Shown piece after piece: positions 9,191 to 17,750 of a stretch of DNA of 64,000 nt (within the stretch, counting starts at the first letter, position 1; each line of letters opens with the position of its first letter). Location: the NCBI GenBank assembly GCA_027451745.1, contig DAIDIP010000001.1, forward strand, positions 217,393-281,392, given 5' to 3'. The position numbers were made by a program, and so were the translations under genes. This DNA is from Candidatus Melainabacteria bacterium (lineage in GTDB: Bacteria > Cyanobacteriota > Vampirovibrionia > Obscuribacterales > Obscuribacteraceae). The notes below the pieces were generated by a model that was not told the origin of the DNA, ran no database searches, and worked only from the letters and a program-made list of their open reading frames with translations.

Positions 9191-10648
9191 GTGGAAATCC
9201 CAAAGGCAACCGATCACAATCCCGACGTATTCTTAATTTTGCTAGTTTTGCTAGTCTATTTTTATGCGCATTGTACGCCAGCGGCTTATTGTGCTGTAAC
9301 TGGACATGTCGTCGCGCAAGACTATGTTGAAATCGAAAAAATAACGGACGAGATACTTGCGCTGGAGGCGGAGCTTTATAGAATAAATACCTTCTTCCGC
9401 TTAGAAAATGGCATACAGCCCGCTGGAAGAAGATGGCGCATGATGTTTTATCAAACAACTAATTATGCATGTACATTTGCTGGCTTATTAGCCAACGTCA
9501 TTTACAATTTCTACTATTATCCTCGCGGTGGACATGCCACTGTAATTGCTCAATTAGGTGCTACGACGCCGCGGTTTGTTGGTAAAGCAGTATACGTTAC
9601 TGGACTGTTGGTTGAAACGCCTCTACAAGTTATAGAGCATTACAAAGAAAAGAAGGCTGGGTTCGATGCCCACACCACGTATAAACGTGTTGCAGAAATA
9701 AACAAGCATTTGCTTGAACTGTTAACAAAGCGAGAGCAGGCTGTATTAGCTACAAAGGAAGCAAATATTTCGCAAGAAGAATACAAAGCTCTTCAAGAGG
9801 ACGGAAAATTACTCCAAGATACTAAAGATCTGGCCGTGCAAGAGTTTGCAATGCTTTATGCTCGTTCTGTCTCTCTTTCGATTCGCAATCGGTTCTTTAA
9901 CAGCTTAACCTTGATAAAAAAGACTGATGCAGATTTTGGAGCTGACCTAGTAAGAATTATAGGCGGTGTTAATCAAAATGGCTTTTTGAGTGCCCCAGCC
10001 AGTATGTCTACAGCTAATTCCGGTTACATGTCAGCGTTTGATCCTAGCATTGAAATGAGCAGTGAGCAAATCACTTACAAATCACGCTATAAAAATGTAG
10101 TAAGTAGTATGTCGGCATCTAATACTCTCTCAGTTGCTAATTTGGAAAGAGATCTAAGTACTTTTGAAAAAACAACTGCCAATATTGATCTGGAAAAACA
10201 ACCCATTCTTTACGCTCTTATGGAACAACATGACCAATTTTATAAAAACGCAGAAGGAGTAGTGGACTCGTTTCAATATTTAAGACACAAAGAGCTCGGG
10301 CAAGAACGACAGCACGATACTCACAGTCTTGTGTATCATGCAATATATGGTGGCAGTAAGAGCTCTAGAGGCACCTGGCTTATTTATGTGGGCTTTCGGT
10401 ACTTACATGGTTTTGGACATTCGAAACACTCAGCATTGTTGAATGGTTTTGCTGGTATAGATAATTTTTCTGGCGCAACCTATCGAATGGCTGATTTTTC
10501 AATTGTTGACTACAGAGAAATTAAGAATCGAAAAAAAGATAGGGTCAATAATCGTGCAAATGTAGCCATGGTCAAAAGTAGATTTGATGCTCTTGATGCC
10601 ATGGAAGAAAATACAAAAGTTTGCTCAGACGAGATCAAAAAGTTGTAG
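9191..10648 (+). CDS. Unknown exported or membrane-anchored protein
   Basis: Unrecognised 485-residue protein. With the GTG at 9191 the N-terminus has a hydrophobic stretch (VFLILLVLLVYFYA, about residues 13-26) but an acidic, poorly basic leader. Two further hydrophobic stretches occur near residues 90-110 and 130-150, followed by helical and charged segments (coiled-coil-like near 165-220). The C-terminal third is soluble, with YGGSKSSRGTWLIYVGFRYLHG near residues 385-410. No ribosome-binding site precedes the GTG. A second frame from ATG 9175 encodes a better signal peptide that would need a one-base frameshift to join (see findings), so the start is uncertain. It is divergent from the Sel1 pair. 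Confidence 0.6.
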   Translation: MEIPKATDHNPDVFLILLVLLVYFYAHCTPAAYCAVTGHVVAQDYVEIEKITDEILALEAELYRINTFFRLENGIQPAGRRWRMMFYQTTNYACTFAGLLANVIYNFYYYPRGGHATVIAQLGATTPRFVGKAVYVTGLLVETPLQVIEHYKEKKAGFDAHTTYKRVAEINKHLLELLTKREQAVLATKEANISQEEYKALQEDGKLLQDTKDLAVQEFAMLYARSVSLSIRNRFFNSLTLIKKTDADFGADLVRIIGGVNQNGFLSAPASMSTANSGYMSAFDPSIEMSSEQITYKSRYKNVVSSMSASNTLSVANLERDLSTFEKTTANIDLEKQPILYALMEQHDQFYKNAEGVVDSFQYLRHKELGQERQHDTHSLVYHAIYGGSKSSRGTWLIYVGFRYLHGFGHSKHSALLNGFAGIDNFSGATYRMADFSIVDYREIKNRKKDRVNNRANVAMVKSRFDALDAMEENTKVCSDEIKKL

Positions 10649-10724
10649 GACTTTAGTCATGTAGTGCTCATTTATCTGCCTGCAGGTAATCAAGAGACCA
10701 AAAGCGGCTCAGGGGTCATCTGCA

Positions 10725-11201
10725 ATGGTCACAGGTTTGGCTGCTGCAGGCGGCACAGCTGTGGGATCTATGATAACCAACTCTATGTATGACAATAATA
10801 ATCAATATCTTTATGGCTATGCAGGAGTACCATACGGTCATCCAATATATAAAGAACCAAATGGCCAGTACTATTATGCAAATCAAAATGGCTATCATGT
10901 GCCCATAACGCCAAATAACACTACAGCACCAGTGTTTGATCAATATAGTCAACAAGCAGCTACCGGGTTTGCAAATCAATCGCAACAACGTACAGTTACC
11001 CAAGAAGCGACAGGTTGTCATGGACAATCATCAACTGTTACACAAAGTCAGTCACAACAAAAAGAAGGACGATTAGGACGACGTCATCGAGGAGATCAGT
11101 CCAGCACTGCTATTGACAGTGATCGGCTGCAAACCAGAGATTCTTCGCAGAAAGCTGGCGAATTAAAGAGTCGTTTTGCTGATCGCAATCGACGTTTTTA
11201 G
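10725..11201 (+). CDS. Unknown low-complexity protein, Tyr/Asn then Gln/Ser/Arg rich
   Basis: Unrecognised 158-residue protein. It opens with a small Gly/Ala-rich segment (VTGLAAAGGTAVGSM) that could be a short glycine-zipper helix. A Tyr/Asn/Gly-rich middle follows (NNNQYLYGYAG, NGQYYYANQNG), then a Gln/Ser/Thr/Arg-rich tail ending RFADRNRRF. A GGGG about nine bases before the ATG can serve as ribosome-binding site. It follows the 485-residue orphan by 76 bases on the same strand and may be cotranscribed with it. The composition suggests an intrinsically disordered surface or nucleic-acid-binding protein; the function is unknown. Confidence 0.5.
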   Translation: MVTGLAAAGGTAVGSMITNSMYDNNNQYLYGYAGVPYGHPIYKEPNGQYYYANQNGYHVPITPNNTTAPVFDQYSQQAATGFANQSQQRTVTQEATGCHGQSSTVTQSQSQQKEGRLGRRHRGDQSSTAIDSDRLQTRDSSQKAGELKSRFADRNRRF

Positions 11202-11225
11202 TTAATATCTTACGCATTAGCATAA

Positions 11226-11300
11226 ATGAAAACGGTTGTCGGAATCTTAATGGTCTGTTGCGCCCTATTGTCTGAAAAGCTTATGCCTAAGCAATCTTAG
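11226..11300 (+). CDS. Possible 24-residue hydrophobic peptide
   Basis: A tiny ATG-initiated frame encoding MKTVVGILMVCCALL and nine more residues, which resembles a bare signal peptide or lipoprotein leader. There is no clear ribosome-binding site. It may be a real small membrane peptide, the head of a decayed lipoprotein gene, or chance. It is reported only because of its unusually signal-like composition in an otherwise empty 200-base gap. Confidence 0.15.
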   Translation: MKTVVGILMVCCALLSEKLMPKQS

Positions 11301-11401
11301 CAGCGGTCGCGATATGTGCATCTAATTTAGATTGACAAAGCTTTAATCACAGCCCAAGATATATTTATGGCAATGTAATTCTCGTAAATGGGGGCAAAGT
11401 T

Positions 11402-11746
11402 ATGGCTTGTAAGACACATCCTAATCATGAACACCAGCACAATCCATCTTGCGGACATATAGCTGTGCATCATGAAGGACACATAGATTACTTACATGAT
11501 AGTCATTTACACCACATTCACGGCGAACACATAGATGAACATACAATAGCCGAGAATGCTAACAATCAAACTGCGTGCACACCAGAGCATTCATGTTCTA
11601 GCCATGATCAAACACATCAGCATGGACCTGGTTGTGGGCATGAATCCATACTACACGACAAGCATGTAGATTTTCTGGTTGCAGGGCACTTGCATCATCC
11701 TTGCCAAAATCATTGCGACTATCATGGCAATATTCATAGCGCATAA
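11402..11746 (+). CDS. Histidine-rich putative metal-binding protein
   Basis: A 114-residue protein with about 30 histidines and eight cysteines and no signal peptide. It holds two copies of one unit, GCGH......H..H.D(Y/F)L...HLHH, at about residues 17-45 and 75-108, each followed by an H..H.D.H tail. Short proteins with this signature are common in bacteria and are assumed to bind zinc or other soft metals; here the unit is duplicated. The ribosome-binding site is GGGGG with good spacing. No metal transporter or Zur-type regulator is adjacent, so its place in metal homeostasis is inferred from composition. Confidence 0.7.
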   Translation: MACKTHPNHEHQHNPSCGHIAVHHEGHIDYLHDSHLHHIHGEHIDEHTIAENANNQTACTPEHSCSSHDQTHQHGPGCGHESILHDKHVDFLVAGHLHHPCQNHCDYHGNIHSA

Positions 11747-11797
11747 TAGTACAGTTACTTTTTTACTCTAGATAACCTTAGTTCAGCTTGTCGTTTA

Positions 11798-12661
11798 TTA
11801 GCGTACGATCTCTACTGAACAACGAGCACGTTTTGTGACTTCTTGCGAAACACTGCCAATCAAAAATTTATCTAGCCCTTTGCGCTTATGAGGATACATA
11901 ATGATTAAATTCGCCTGCCATATCTGAGCGGTTTGCAAGATTGTTTCCACTATATCCATTGCCCCAACCACTTTGCCTTCAATTGTATTAACGGGAAAAC
12001 GCTGCTTTAAATAAGCTATTTGATGGTCAACCGAATTGATCATTTCTGTACGTTTTTTCGCTAATTCTTCTAAGAATATTTGAGCGTCTCGCTTAGGATT
12101 CTCGCTTCCATGCTCGATAAAGGGTTCAATAATGTTTAGTACTAAAAAATCGCCCTGATTAGACCAGTTACGACTGGCCTTAAATACCCATGAATCAGTA
12201 TCACTTATGGTATCATCTACACAAATAAGATATTTTTGTTCTTGTCTATAATTACCAGTTGCATCTGTCCTTATAATAGCAACCGAACACAAACAATTCT
12301 CTAAAATTGTTTGTGTAATACTTCCTAAAAAATGATCAGACCATCGTGCTTGAGAATGTGCACCAATAAATAGAATATCTGGCTGCCAGTGCTCCGCTGC
12401 TTCAAGAATCCTTTCAGCTGGATGTCCCTCAATAACTTCGCTCTCTTTTATATAAGTGCAGCCCGCTAGTTTTTCTAGCCCAGTGTTAATAGATGTCTGT
12501 GCTTGCTCTCTACTCACTTTGTGTCCCATGAGATAATATTCGTTTGGATCATAAACTGAAATCAGACGAACAGTTGTGTCATCTGGATAAGAACGCGCTT
12601 TAAGCGTTTCTATGCAAGCTATTGCATTTGCTGAACCATCTGTAGCTATAAGAATTTTCAC
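11798..12661 (-). CDS. Tandem-domain universal stress protein (UspA family)
   Basis: A 287-residue cytosolic protein made of two Usp domains (about residues 1-140 and 145-287). The first opens with KILIATDGS and ends with GSITQTILENCLCSVAII; the second ends with the nucleotide-loop pattern GSVSQEVTKRARCSVEIV. Such G.....G(S/T) loops often bind ATP. Tandem Usp proteins act in stress survival by uncertain mechanisms. It lies 24 bases downstream of the secreted gene that ends the efflux operon and is on the same strand, so it may be the last gene of that transcript. That would tie a stress protein to the two-component/efflux array. Confidence 0.88.
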   Translation of the reverse strand: MKILIATDGSANAIACIETLKARSYPDDTTVRLISVYDPNEYYLMGHKVSREQAQTSINTGLEKLAGCTYIKESEVIEGHPAERILEAAEHWQPDILFIGAHSQARWSDHFLGSITQTILENCLCSVAIIRTDATGNYRQEQKYLICVDDTISDTDSWVFKASRNWSNQGDFLVLNIIEPFIEHGSENPKRDAQIFLEELAKKRTEMINSVDHQIAYLKQRFPVNTIEGKVVGAMDIVETILQTAQIWQANLIIMYPHKRKGLDKFLIGSVSQEVTKRARCSVEIVR

Positions 12662-12685
12662 GGTTGTTCTAGACTAAATTTAGAT

Positions 12686-13237
12686 CTACTGCTGTTTCAA
12701 GGGGTCTATATTACTCGGCTGGACACTATTCATAAATGACGAACGGTTACTGAAAGATGATAGATTCTCCACTCCTAAATTTGCTGAGTCAGCTCGAAAC
12801 GAAGGCGCTGTTGTAATGGGACTAACTAAGGCGCTTCTAGCAGGCGTACTTGGTAAAGCAGGAGTATAAGATTCAAGGGCCGGATTAGAATTTTCATTTA
12901 TGAGTCCTGAATCTAATTTAGGTAATCGAAATGTTTTTATGCTTGATATTTCCGGACTAGAAGGTGATACTTTGAGTGCAGGAGAACTTTCTGAAGTAGG
13001 GGCAGTTGTTCCTATGAATGATCCACCAATCCCTGATTCATTATGTCTGCGATAATGTCTGGTTGAATAATCAGCATTTGAACTACTAGATTGCATGCCA
13101 TTTAAGCCAAAATCGCTAAGTTCGCTGGCAGATGGAGCAATAGCACTGCCATTACCAACAGTACTGGTTTGAGCTAATACAGGAATAATTGTTTGAGCAC
13201 AAACAATGCCTATAGCCACAATATTACGCAAGTTCAT
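12686..13237 (-). CDS. Secreted Ser/Pro-rich protein of the efflux operon
   Basis: Unrecognised 183-residue protein with a signal peptide (about residues 1-22, ending VLAQ) and a Ser/Pro/Thr-rich, probably disordered mature part. Its ATG at 13235-13237 overlaps the stop of the upstream adaptor gene by one base. The strong GGAGGAG ribosome-binding site lies inside the adaptor's last codons, so the two are translationally coupled. This places it in the efflux operon, but I see no domain that reveals its role. It could be a periplasmic spacer or accessory factor. Confidence 0.7.
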   Translation of the reverse strand: MNLRNIVAIGIVCAQTIIPVLAQTSTVGNGSAIAPSASELSDFGLNGMQSSSSNADYSTRHYRRHNESGIGGSFIGTTAPTSESSPALKVSPSSPEISSIKTFRLPKLDSGLINENSNPALESYTPALPSTPARSALVSPITTAPSFRADSANLGVENLSSFSNRSSFMNSVQPSNIDPLKQQ

Positions 13238-14538
13238 TATTCTCCTCCTGCTGAAGTATGCTCAGCAGCAGACTTCAGATCATTTTCATCTGCTAATTTA
13301 GCACTAACCTTTGTCCCAGTTTTTAACTCATCAGTTGCCTTTACTGCCACAAAATCTCCTTGTTGCAGATTACCGGAAGCCTCAATAAGATTACCCATAG
13401 TAAGTCCCCTTTCTACATTAACGCGTTCAGTTACATTATTCTTAACGCGAATCACGAAAGTGCTTTTTAAGTCTGAATCTACAGCAGAAGATGGCACAAA
13501 CAATGTGCTGTAAGGACGAGTTGCTATCCAATGGACTGTGGCGAACATGCCTGGTTCGAGAGTGCCATCGGTATTGTATACGCTAAGTTCAACAGGCATT
13601 GTTCTTGTAGCTTCGTCCAACGCATAAGCTGGGCGAGCGATTATTCCATAGAACTTCTTGCCCATAAAGGCTGGAACAGTAAATTCTATTCGCTGTCCAA
13701 GTGTCATACCAGAAACACAAGCTTCAGGTACAGCCGCCACAAGACGTAAAATATCCTTCTGCTGAATTCGCAAAAGAGGCAACACGCCCCGAGCCGCATC
13801 GACTGCCACAATGCTACCGGTATGAACGTTTCTCTCAGTAATTACGCCATCAAATGGTGCTTCTATAGTCAGATAAGAAGTCATAGCCAATAATGAATTT
13901 ACTACATCTTCTGCCGCTTTTACATTGTGTTGTTCTGCTACAACAAGATTTTTTGCTGCCGCAACTTCTTGTTTAACAGCTTCTACCCGGGCACGATCTG
14001 ATTCAACAGTTTTTTGCTGAATATCTACTTCATTTTGAGCTATGGCACCAGGGGTTTTTGCAGCTATTTGAAGTCGTTGGAAAGTTAAAAGATCAGCATC
14101 ATATCTTGCCTGTGCTTCAACTAATCTGGATTCCTCACTATCTTCAGCGGATTGAGCTCGGCGGTAGGCCGATTGCACAGCAGCAAGTTTAGCTTTTCCT
14201 TCTTTTGCTTTTTCATCTAATTCAGGACAAAAGATTGTAATCAGTTTTTGTCCTTTCTTAACTATAGAACCACGATCTACCCCGATCCACTGAATATATC
14301 CTTCCACTTTGGCGTGTATTGGCACATCCTGATAGGCTAATAACTGTCCTGGTAGAGTTAATTCGCTGTTAAGTTGGCGCTTTTCTACTTTGACAATCGG
14401 AACAGTAGTCAGATCATTCTGTTTAGTTGTCTTTTTTTCAGCCTCATCCCCAGCTGTATGTTTATTGCCACAAGACGATAACAGCAACATTAAACAGATA
14501 CCTATGCAGCAACCGAGCCTATTTCCTTCAATTAGCAT
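13237..14538 (-). CDS. RND efflux periplasmic adaptor (membrane fusion) lipoprotein
   Basis: Periplasmic adaptor linking an RND pump to a TolC channel. The 433-residue protein has a lipoprotein signal (lipobox LSSC, cysteine at about 23). A first lipoyl half follows (PIHAKVEGYIQWIGVDRGSIVKKGQ, about 70-95 in two parts), then an alpha-helical hairpin rich in Ala/Glu/Arg/Gln (about 105-210), the second lipoyl half (APFDGVITERNVHTGSIV), a beta-barrel region, and a membrane-proximal domain to the end. The length is typical. It starts 17 bases after the pump gene and overlaps the next gene by one base, so it sits in the middle of the operon. Confidence 0.93.
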   Translation of the reverse strand: MLIEGNRLGCCIGICLMLLLSSCGNKHTAGDEAEKKTTKQNDLTTVPIVKVEKRQLNSELTLPGQLLAYQDVPIHAKVEGYIQWIGVDRGSIVKKGQKLITIFCPELDEKAKEGKAKLAAVQSAYRRAQSAEDSEESRLVEAQARYDADLLTFQRLQIAAKTPGAIAQNEVDIQQKTVESDRARVEAVKQEVAAAKNLVVAEQHNVKAAEDVVNSLLAMTSYLTIEAPFDGVITERNVHTGSIVAVDAARGVLPLLRIQQKDILRLVAAVPEACVSGMTLGQRIEFTVPAFMGKKFYGIIARPAYALDEATRTMPVELSVYNTDGTLEPGMFATVHWIATRPYSTLFVPSSAVDSDLKSTFVIRVKNNVTERVNVERGLTMGNLIEASGNLQQGDFVAVKATDELKTGTKVSAKLADENDLKSAAEHTSAGGE

Positions 14539-14555
14539 GCCTACTTCACCATTTC

Positions 14556-17500
14556 CTAAGAGTTTTCATACAACTGTCTGTTAATATCTTTATTTTCTTC
14601 TTCATTATTATCCTCCGGCAATAAAGATACACCTTTACGGCTTGCTTTATTTTGCACCATAGCATATACAAGTGGAAGAACGAGCAGGACTGCGTTTGTC
14701 GATACTAATAGTCCTCCTATTACAGCTCTTCCTAAAGGAGCAGTACGATCGCCGCCCTCGCTCATGCCTAAGGCCATAGGTACCATCCCTGCAATCATGG
14801 CGATACTAGTCATTAAAACAGGACGAAGCCTGGCGGCCGCACCTGTAATTGCCGCCGACTTTGCCGAAATACCAAGGGCACGTCGTTCTTCTGCAAAAAC
14901 AACAACCAAAATGCTATTTGCCACGCCTACACCAGTAGCCATGATTGCACCCATAAATGATTGCACATTAAGCGTAGTGTGCGTCAAAAACAGAGACAGC
15001 AATGCGCCAAATAAAATAGCTGGCACAACTGAAATTATAATAAGCGATAGTTTTATAGATTGAAAGAAAGATACAAGCAACAGAGAAATTGCTACTACGG
15101 CAAACACTACACCTAAACTGAGAGCGTAGAAGGTTTCATGCATTGTTGGCACTTGTCCGCGAATCGATACTTTAACTCCACGCGGCGGATCCCCAAGTTT
15201 AGCTATTGTCTGCTGTACGTCTTTTGCCGCCCCCCCAAGGTCATCTGTGGCCAGGTTAGCGGAGATAGAAATAGTACGACGCATATTATAGTGATCAAAT
15301 TCGCCAGGTGCTGTACCATAATCGACATCAGCTACATCGCGCACAAAAGGACCGGCAAAATTACCTGTTTTGATAGGAATACTGCCAACCGTATGCAAAG
15401 AATTGATATCACCTTGAGGAACTTGTACCTGTACCTGGTATGACAGACCACTTTTAGCATCACGCCAGTATATTGGCGTGACGAATCTGCTAGAGTATGT
15501 GGCCGCTACAAGAGCGCGCCCAATCTCTCTTACTGTCACACCAAGTTGACCAGCTCTAATTCGATCTACAATAACGTTTACTGTAGGATAGTCCAGCGGC
15601 TGAACTATGCCAGCATCACGCAAAGACTTAAGATTTTTTAGCTCGGCCAATAATTTATACGAATATTGTTTGATCTTTTCATAATTTGGACCATCTACAT
15701 CAACTTGAATAGGGGTAGATGAACCAAAATTCATAACTTTATTAACTATGTCCCCAGCTTCAAAAGTAAACTGGCAGTCCTTAAACTGTTCGGCAAATTG
15801 CTTACGTAAACGTTCTTCCAATGATCTTAACTGCACTTTGGCTTCTTCTTTAAAAGAAACGAGCATAATCGCCTCTTGTGGTCCGCTCGTCCACATATAA
15901 GCATTACTGATGGCATAACTTGGTGGCTGAGAACCTACATAACTAATTGAAACCTCAACATTCTCCGGCCCTACGTCTTTAGCGATGGTTTGCAGTACGT
16001 CTTTGGTTATATCCTCTGTCACTTCAAACCGAGTACCTACCGGGGCTTTAAGACGCAACTGGAAGCCTTTTGGATTGCCGGCAGGAAATATTTCTGTTCC
16101 CAAGGTAGGATATATAAGGAGCGAAGTCAAACACGCCGCTATAAAAACACCTATTACCACTGGCCGAAAATTAAATAAACGTATTAGAACACGCTGATAT
16201 TTCATTCTGATTCGCGACATCAAGTCAGGCTTCTGATGTACAGTTTGCGAACCGTGATCACTGGTGTGATGAGCTTTCAACAACCATGCACTCATTACTG
16301 GTACAAATGTGCCTGACAATATATAAGAAGCAAACATAGCTAACCCTACAGCCAGAGACAAAGGTACAAATAGCGACTTAGTAGGACCTACCATGAAAAA
16401 AGATGGCATAAATACTGACACCACAGAAAGCATTGCCAGCAATCGAGGTATAACTACCTCTAACGAAGCATCATATATAGAACCAAGCAAACGCCGCCCT
16501 TGTCCTAAATGACTATGAATATTTTCAATTGTTACCGTCGCTTCATCAACAAGAATACCGACCGCTAGCGAAAGTCCGCTTAGCGTCATAATATTAATTG
16601 TTTGCCCGCTAACCCATAAACCAACAACAGCTGCCAACAACGCAAACGGTATATTCAAAACAACAATTAAAGAGCTGCGCACATCTCGCAAGAAAAGCAA
16701 TACTACGCCACCAGTTAACAGAGCACCGATACCACCTTCCATCAACAATCCCAACAATGACTCAGTAACGTATATTGATTGGTCAAAGGCAAATGAAACT
16801 TTAATGTCTTCTGGCAGAAGCGATTGCATATAAGAAACATTTGCTTTAATGCCGTTTACTACAGAAAGAGTGGACGCACTGGCTTGCTTAGAAATTGCCA
16901 TATAAACGGTTCTTCTACCATTAACAAGAGCGTATCCCGTTAGAATATCGGTTGTATCTTGCACAGAGGCAATATCTCGTAAATAAACAACTTCTGGTCC
17001 AGCCACATTTGTCAGTGGTATATTGCCAAGATTTTGAATATTTCCCACAACTGAATTAATAGCGCACATTCTTTGCAGATCGCCAGTCCGCACTATTCCG
17101 GAAGGCATAATCACGTTTCCATTGTTTATTGCTTGTACAATATCCTCCATTGATAAATGATATTCATTCAATTTTCGAGCATCAACTGTGATAACAATAG
17201 AACGTTGATTACCACCAAAAGGTGGGGGTGTCGAAACTCCAGGTGTGGTTGAAACTACAGGACGAACACGAGAATATACAAGGTCTTGAATTTCACCCAA
17301 ATTACGGGTGGGACTCGAAAATACCAAGAATCCTACCGGTACACTTCCAACGTCATATCTAACTATAAAAGGCGTAACCGTCCCCGGTGGCATATAAGCC
17401 CGAGAACGTTCTACCTGAGCGACGACCTGAGCCATTGCATCTGCCATGTCTGAACCAGGCTGGAAGTATACATCCATAACCGCAGCGCTCTGAATAGAAC

Positions 17501-17747
17501 GCGATGAAACATGATCGACCCCACTTATGTAGAAAAAGTGTTGTTCATAGAAGGTTACTAAATAGCCTTCCATTTGAGATGGATCCATACCACCATAGGG
17601 CTGAATGACAGTAACACGAGGAAGATCTATCGCAGGAAAGATATCCACGTTCATTCTGGTTATTGCCAGAATAGCGATAAGTACAGTAGCTGCCACAGCT
17701 ACCATTATTGTGACCGGACGGCCCATTGCTAATCTAATCAGCCACAT
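14556..17747 (-). CDS. RND-family efflux pump, inner-membrane permease
   Basis: Proton-driven AcrB/HAE1-type permease of 1063 residues, normal for the family. TM1 is at about residues 10-30. The first porter loop follows (DIFPAIDLPRVTV near 36), then a TM bundle at about 330-500 with GLSLAVGILVDEATVTIENI, which carries the conserved acidic residue of the proton relay. The second porter loop and TM bundle (about 845-1040) come next, and a charged tail ends the protein. The substrate is not predictable; the sequence is closer to general hydrophobe/heavy-metal-type RND pumps than to SecDF. It begins three bases after the tolC stop, whose last codons supply an AGGGG ribosome-binding site. Confidence 0.94.
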   Translation of the reverse strand: MWLIRLAMGRPVTIMVAVAATVLIAILAITRMNVDIFPAIDLPRVTVIQPYGGMDPSQMEGYLVTFYEQHFFYISGVDHVSSRSIQSAAVMDVYFQPGSDMADAMAQVVAQVERSRAYMPPGTVTPFIVRYDVGSVPVGFLVFSSPTRNLGEIQDLVYSRVRPVVSTTPGVSTPPPFGGNQRSIVITVDARKLNEYHLSMEDIVQAINNGNVIMPSGIVRTGDLQRMCAINSVVGNIQNLGNIPLTNVAGPEVVYLRDIASVQDTTDILTGYALVNGRRTVYMAISKQASASTLSVVNGIKANVSYMQSLLPEDIKVSFAFDQSIYVTESLLGLLMEGGIGALLTGGVVLLFLRDVRSSLIVVLNIPFALLAAVVGLWVSGQTINIMTLSGLSLAVGILVDEATVTIENIHSHLGQGRRLLGSIYDASLEVVIPRLLAMLSVVSVFMPSFFMVGPTKSLFVPLSLAVGLAMFASYILSGTFVPVMSAWLLKAHHTSDHGSQTVHQKPDLMSRIRMKYQRVLIRLFNFRPVVIGVFIAACLTSLLIYPTLGTEIFPAGNPKGFQLRLKAPVGTRFEVTEDITKDVLQTIAKDVGPENVEVSISYVGSQPPSYAISNAYMWTSGPQEAIMLVSFKEEAKVQLRSLEERLRKQFAEQFKDCQFTFEAGDIVNKVMNFGSSTPIQVDVDGPNYEKIKQYSYKLLAELKNLKSLRDAGIVQPLDYPTVNVIVDRIRAGQLGVTVREIGRALVAATYSSRFVTPIYWRDAKSGLSYQVQVQVPQGDINSLHTVGSIPIKTGNFAGPFVRDVADVDYGTAPGEFDHYNMRRTISISANLATDDLGGAAKDVQQTIAKLGDPPRGVKVSIRGQVPTMHETFYALSLGVVFAVVAISLLLVSFFQSIKLSLIIISVVPAILFGALLSLFLTHTTLNVQSFMGAIMATGVGVANSILVVVFAEERRALGISAKSAAITGAAARLRPVLMTSIAMIAGMVPMALGMSEGGDRTAPLGRAVIGGLLVSTNAVLLVLPLVYAMVQNKASRKGVSLLPEDNNEEENKDINRQLYENS

Positions 17748-17750
17748 ATT

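Noticed and set aside
9054..9236. 60-codon plus-strand frame upstream of the 485-residue orphan
   Set aside because: Starts at a non-ATG codon, has no ribosome-binding site and overlaps the next gene in another frame; composition looks random.
9220..9260. SRRILNF as a twin-arginine export signal in the alternative frame
   Set aside because: The frame ends soon after; the resemblance to the Tat consensus is weak and may be chance.
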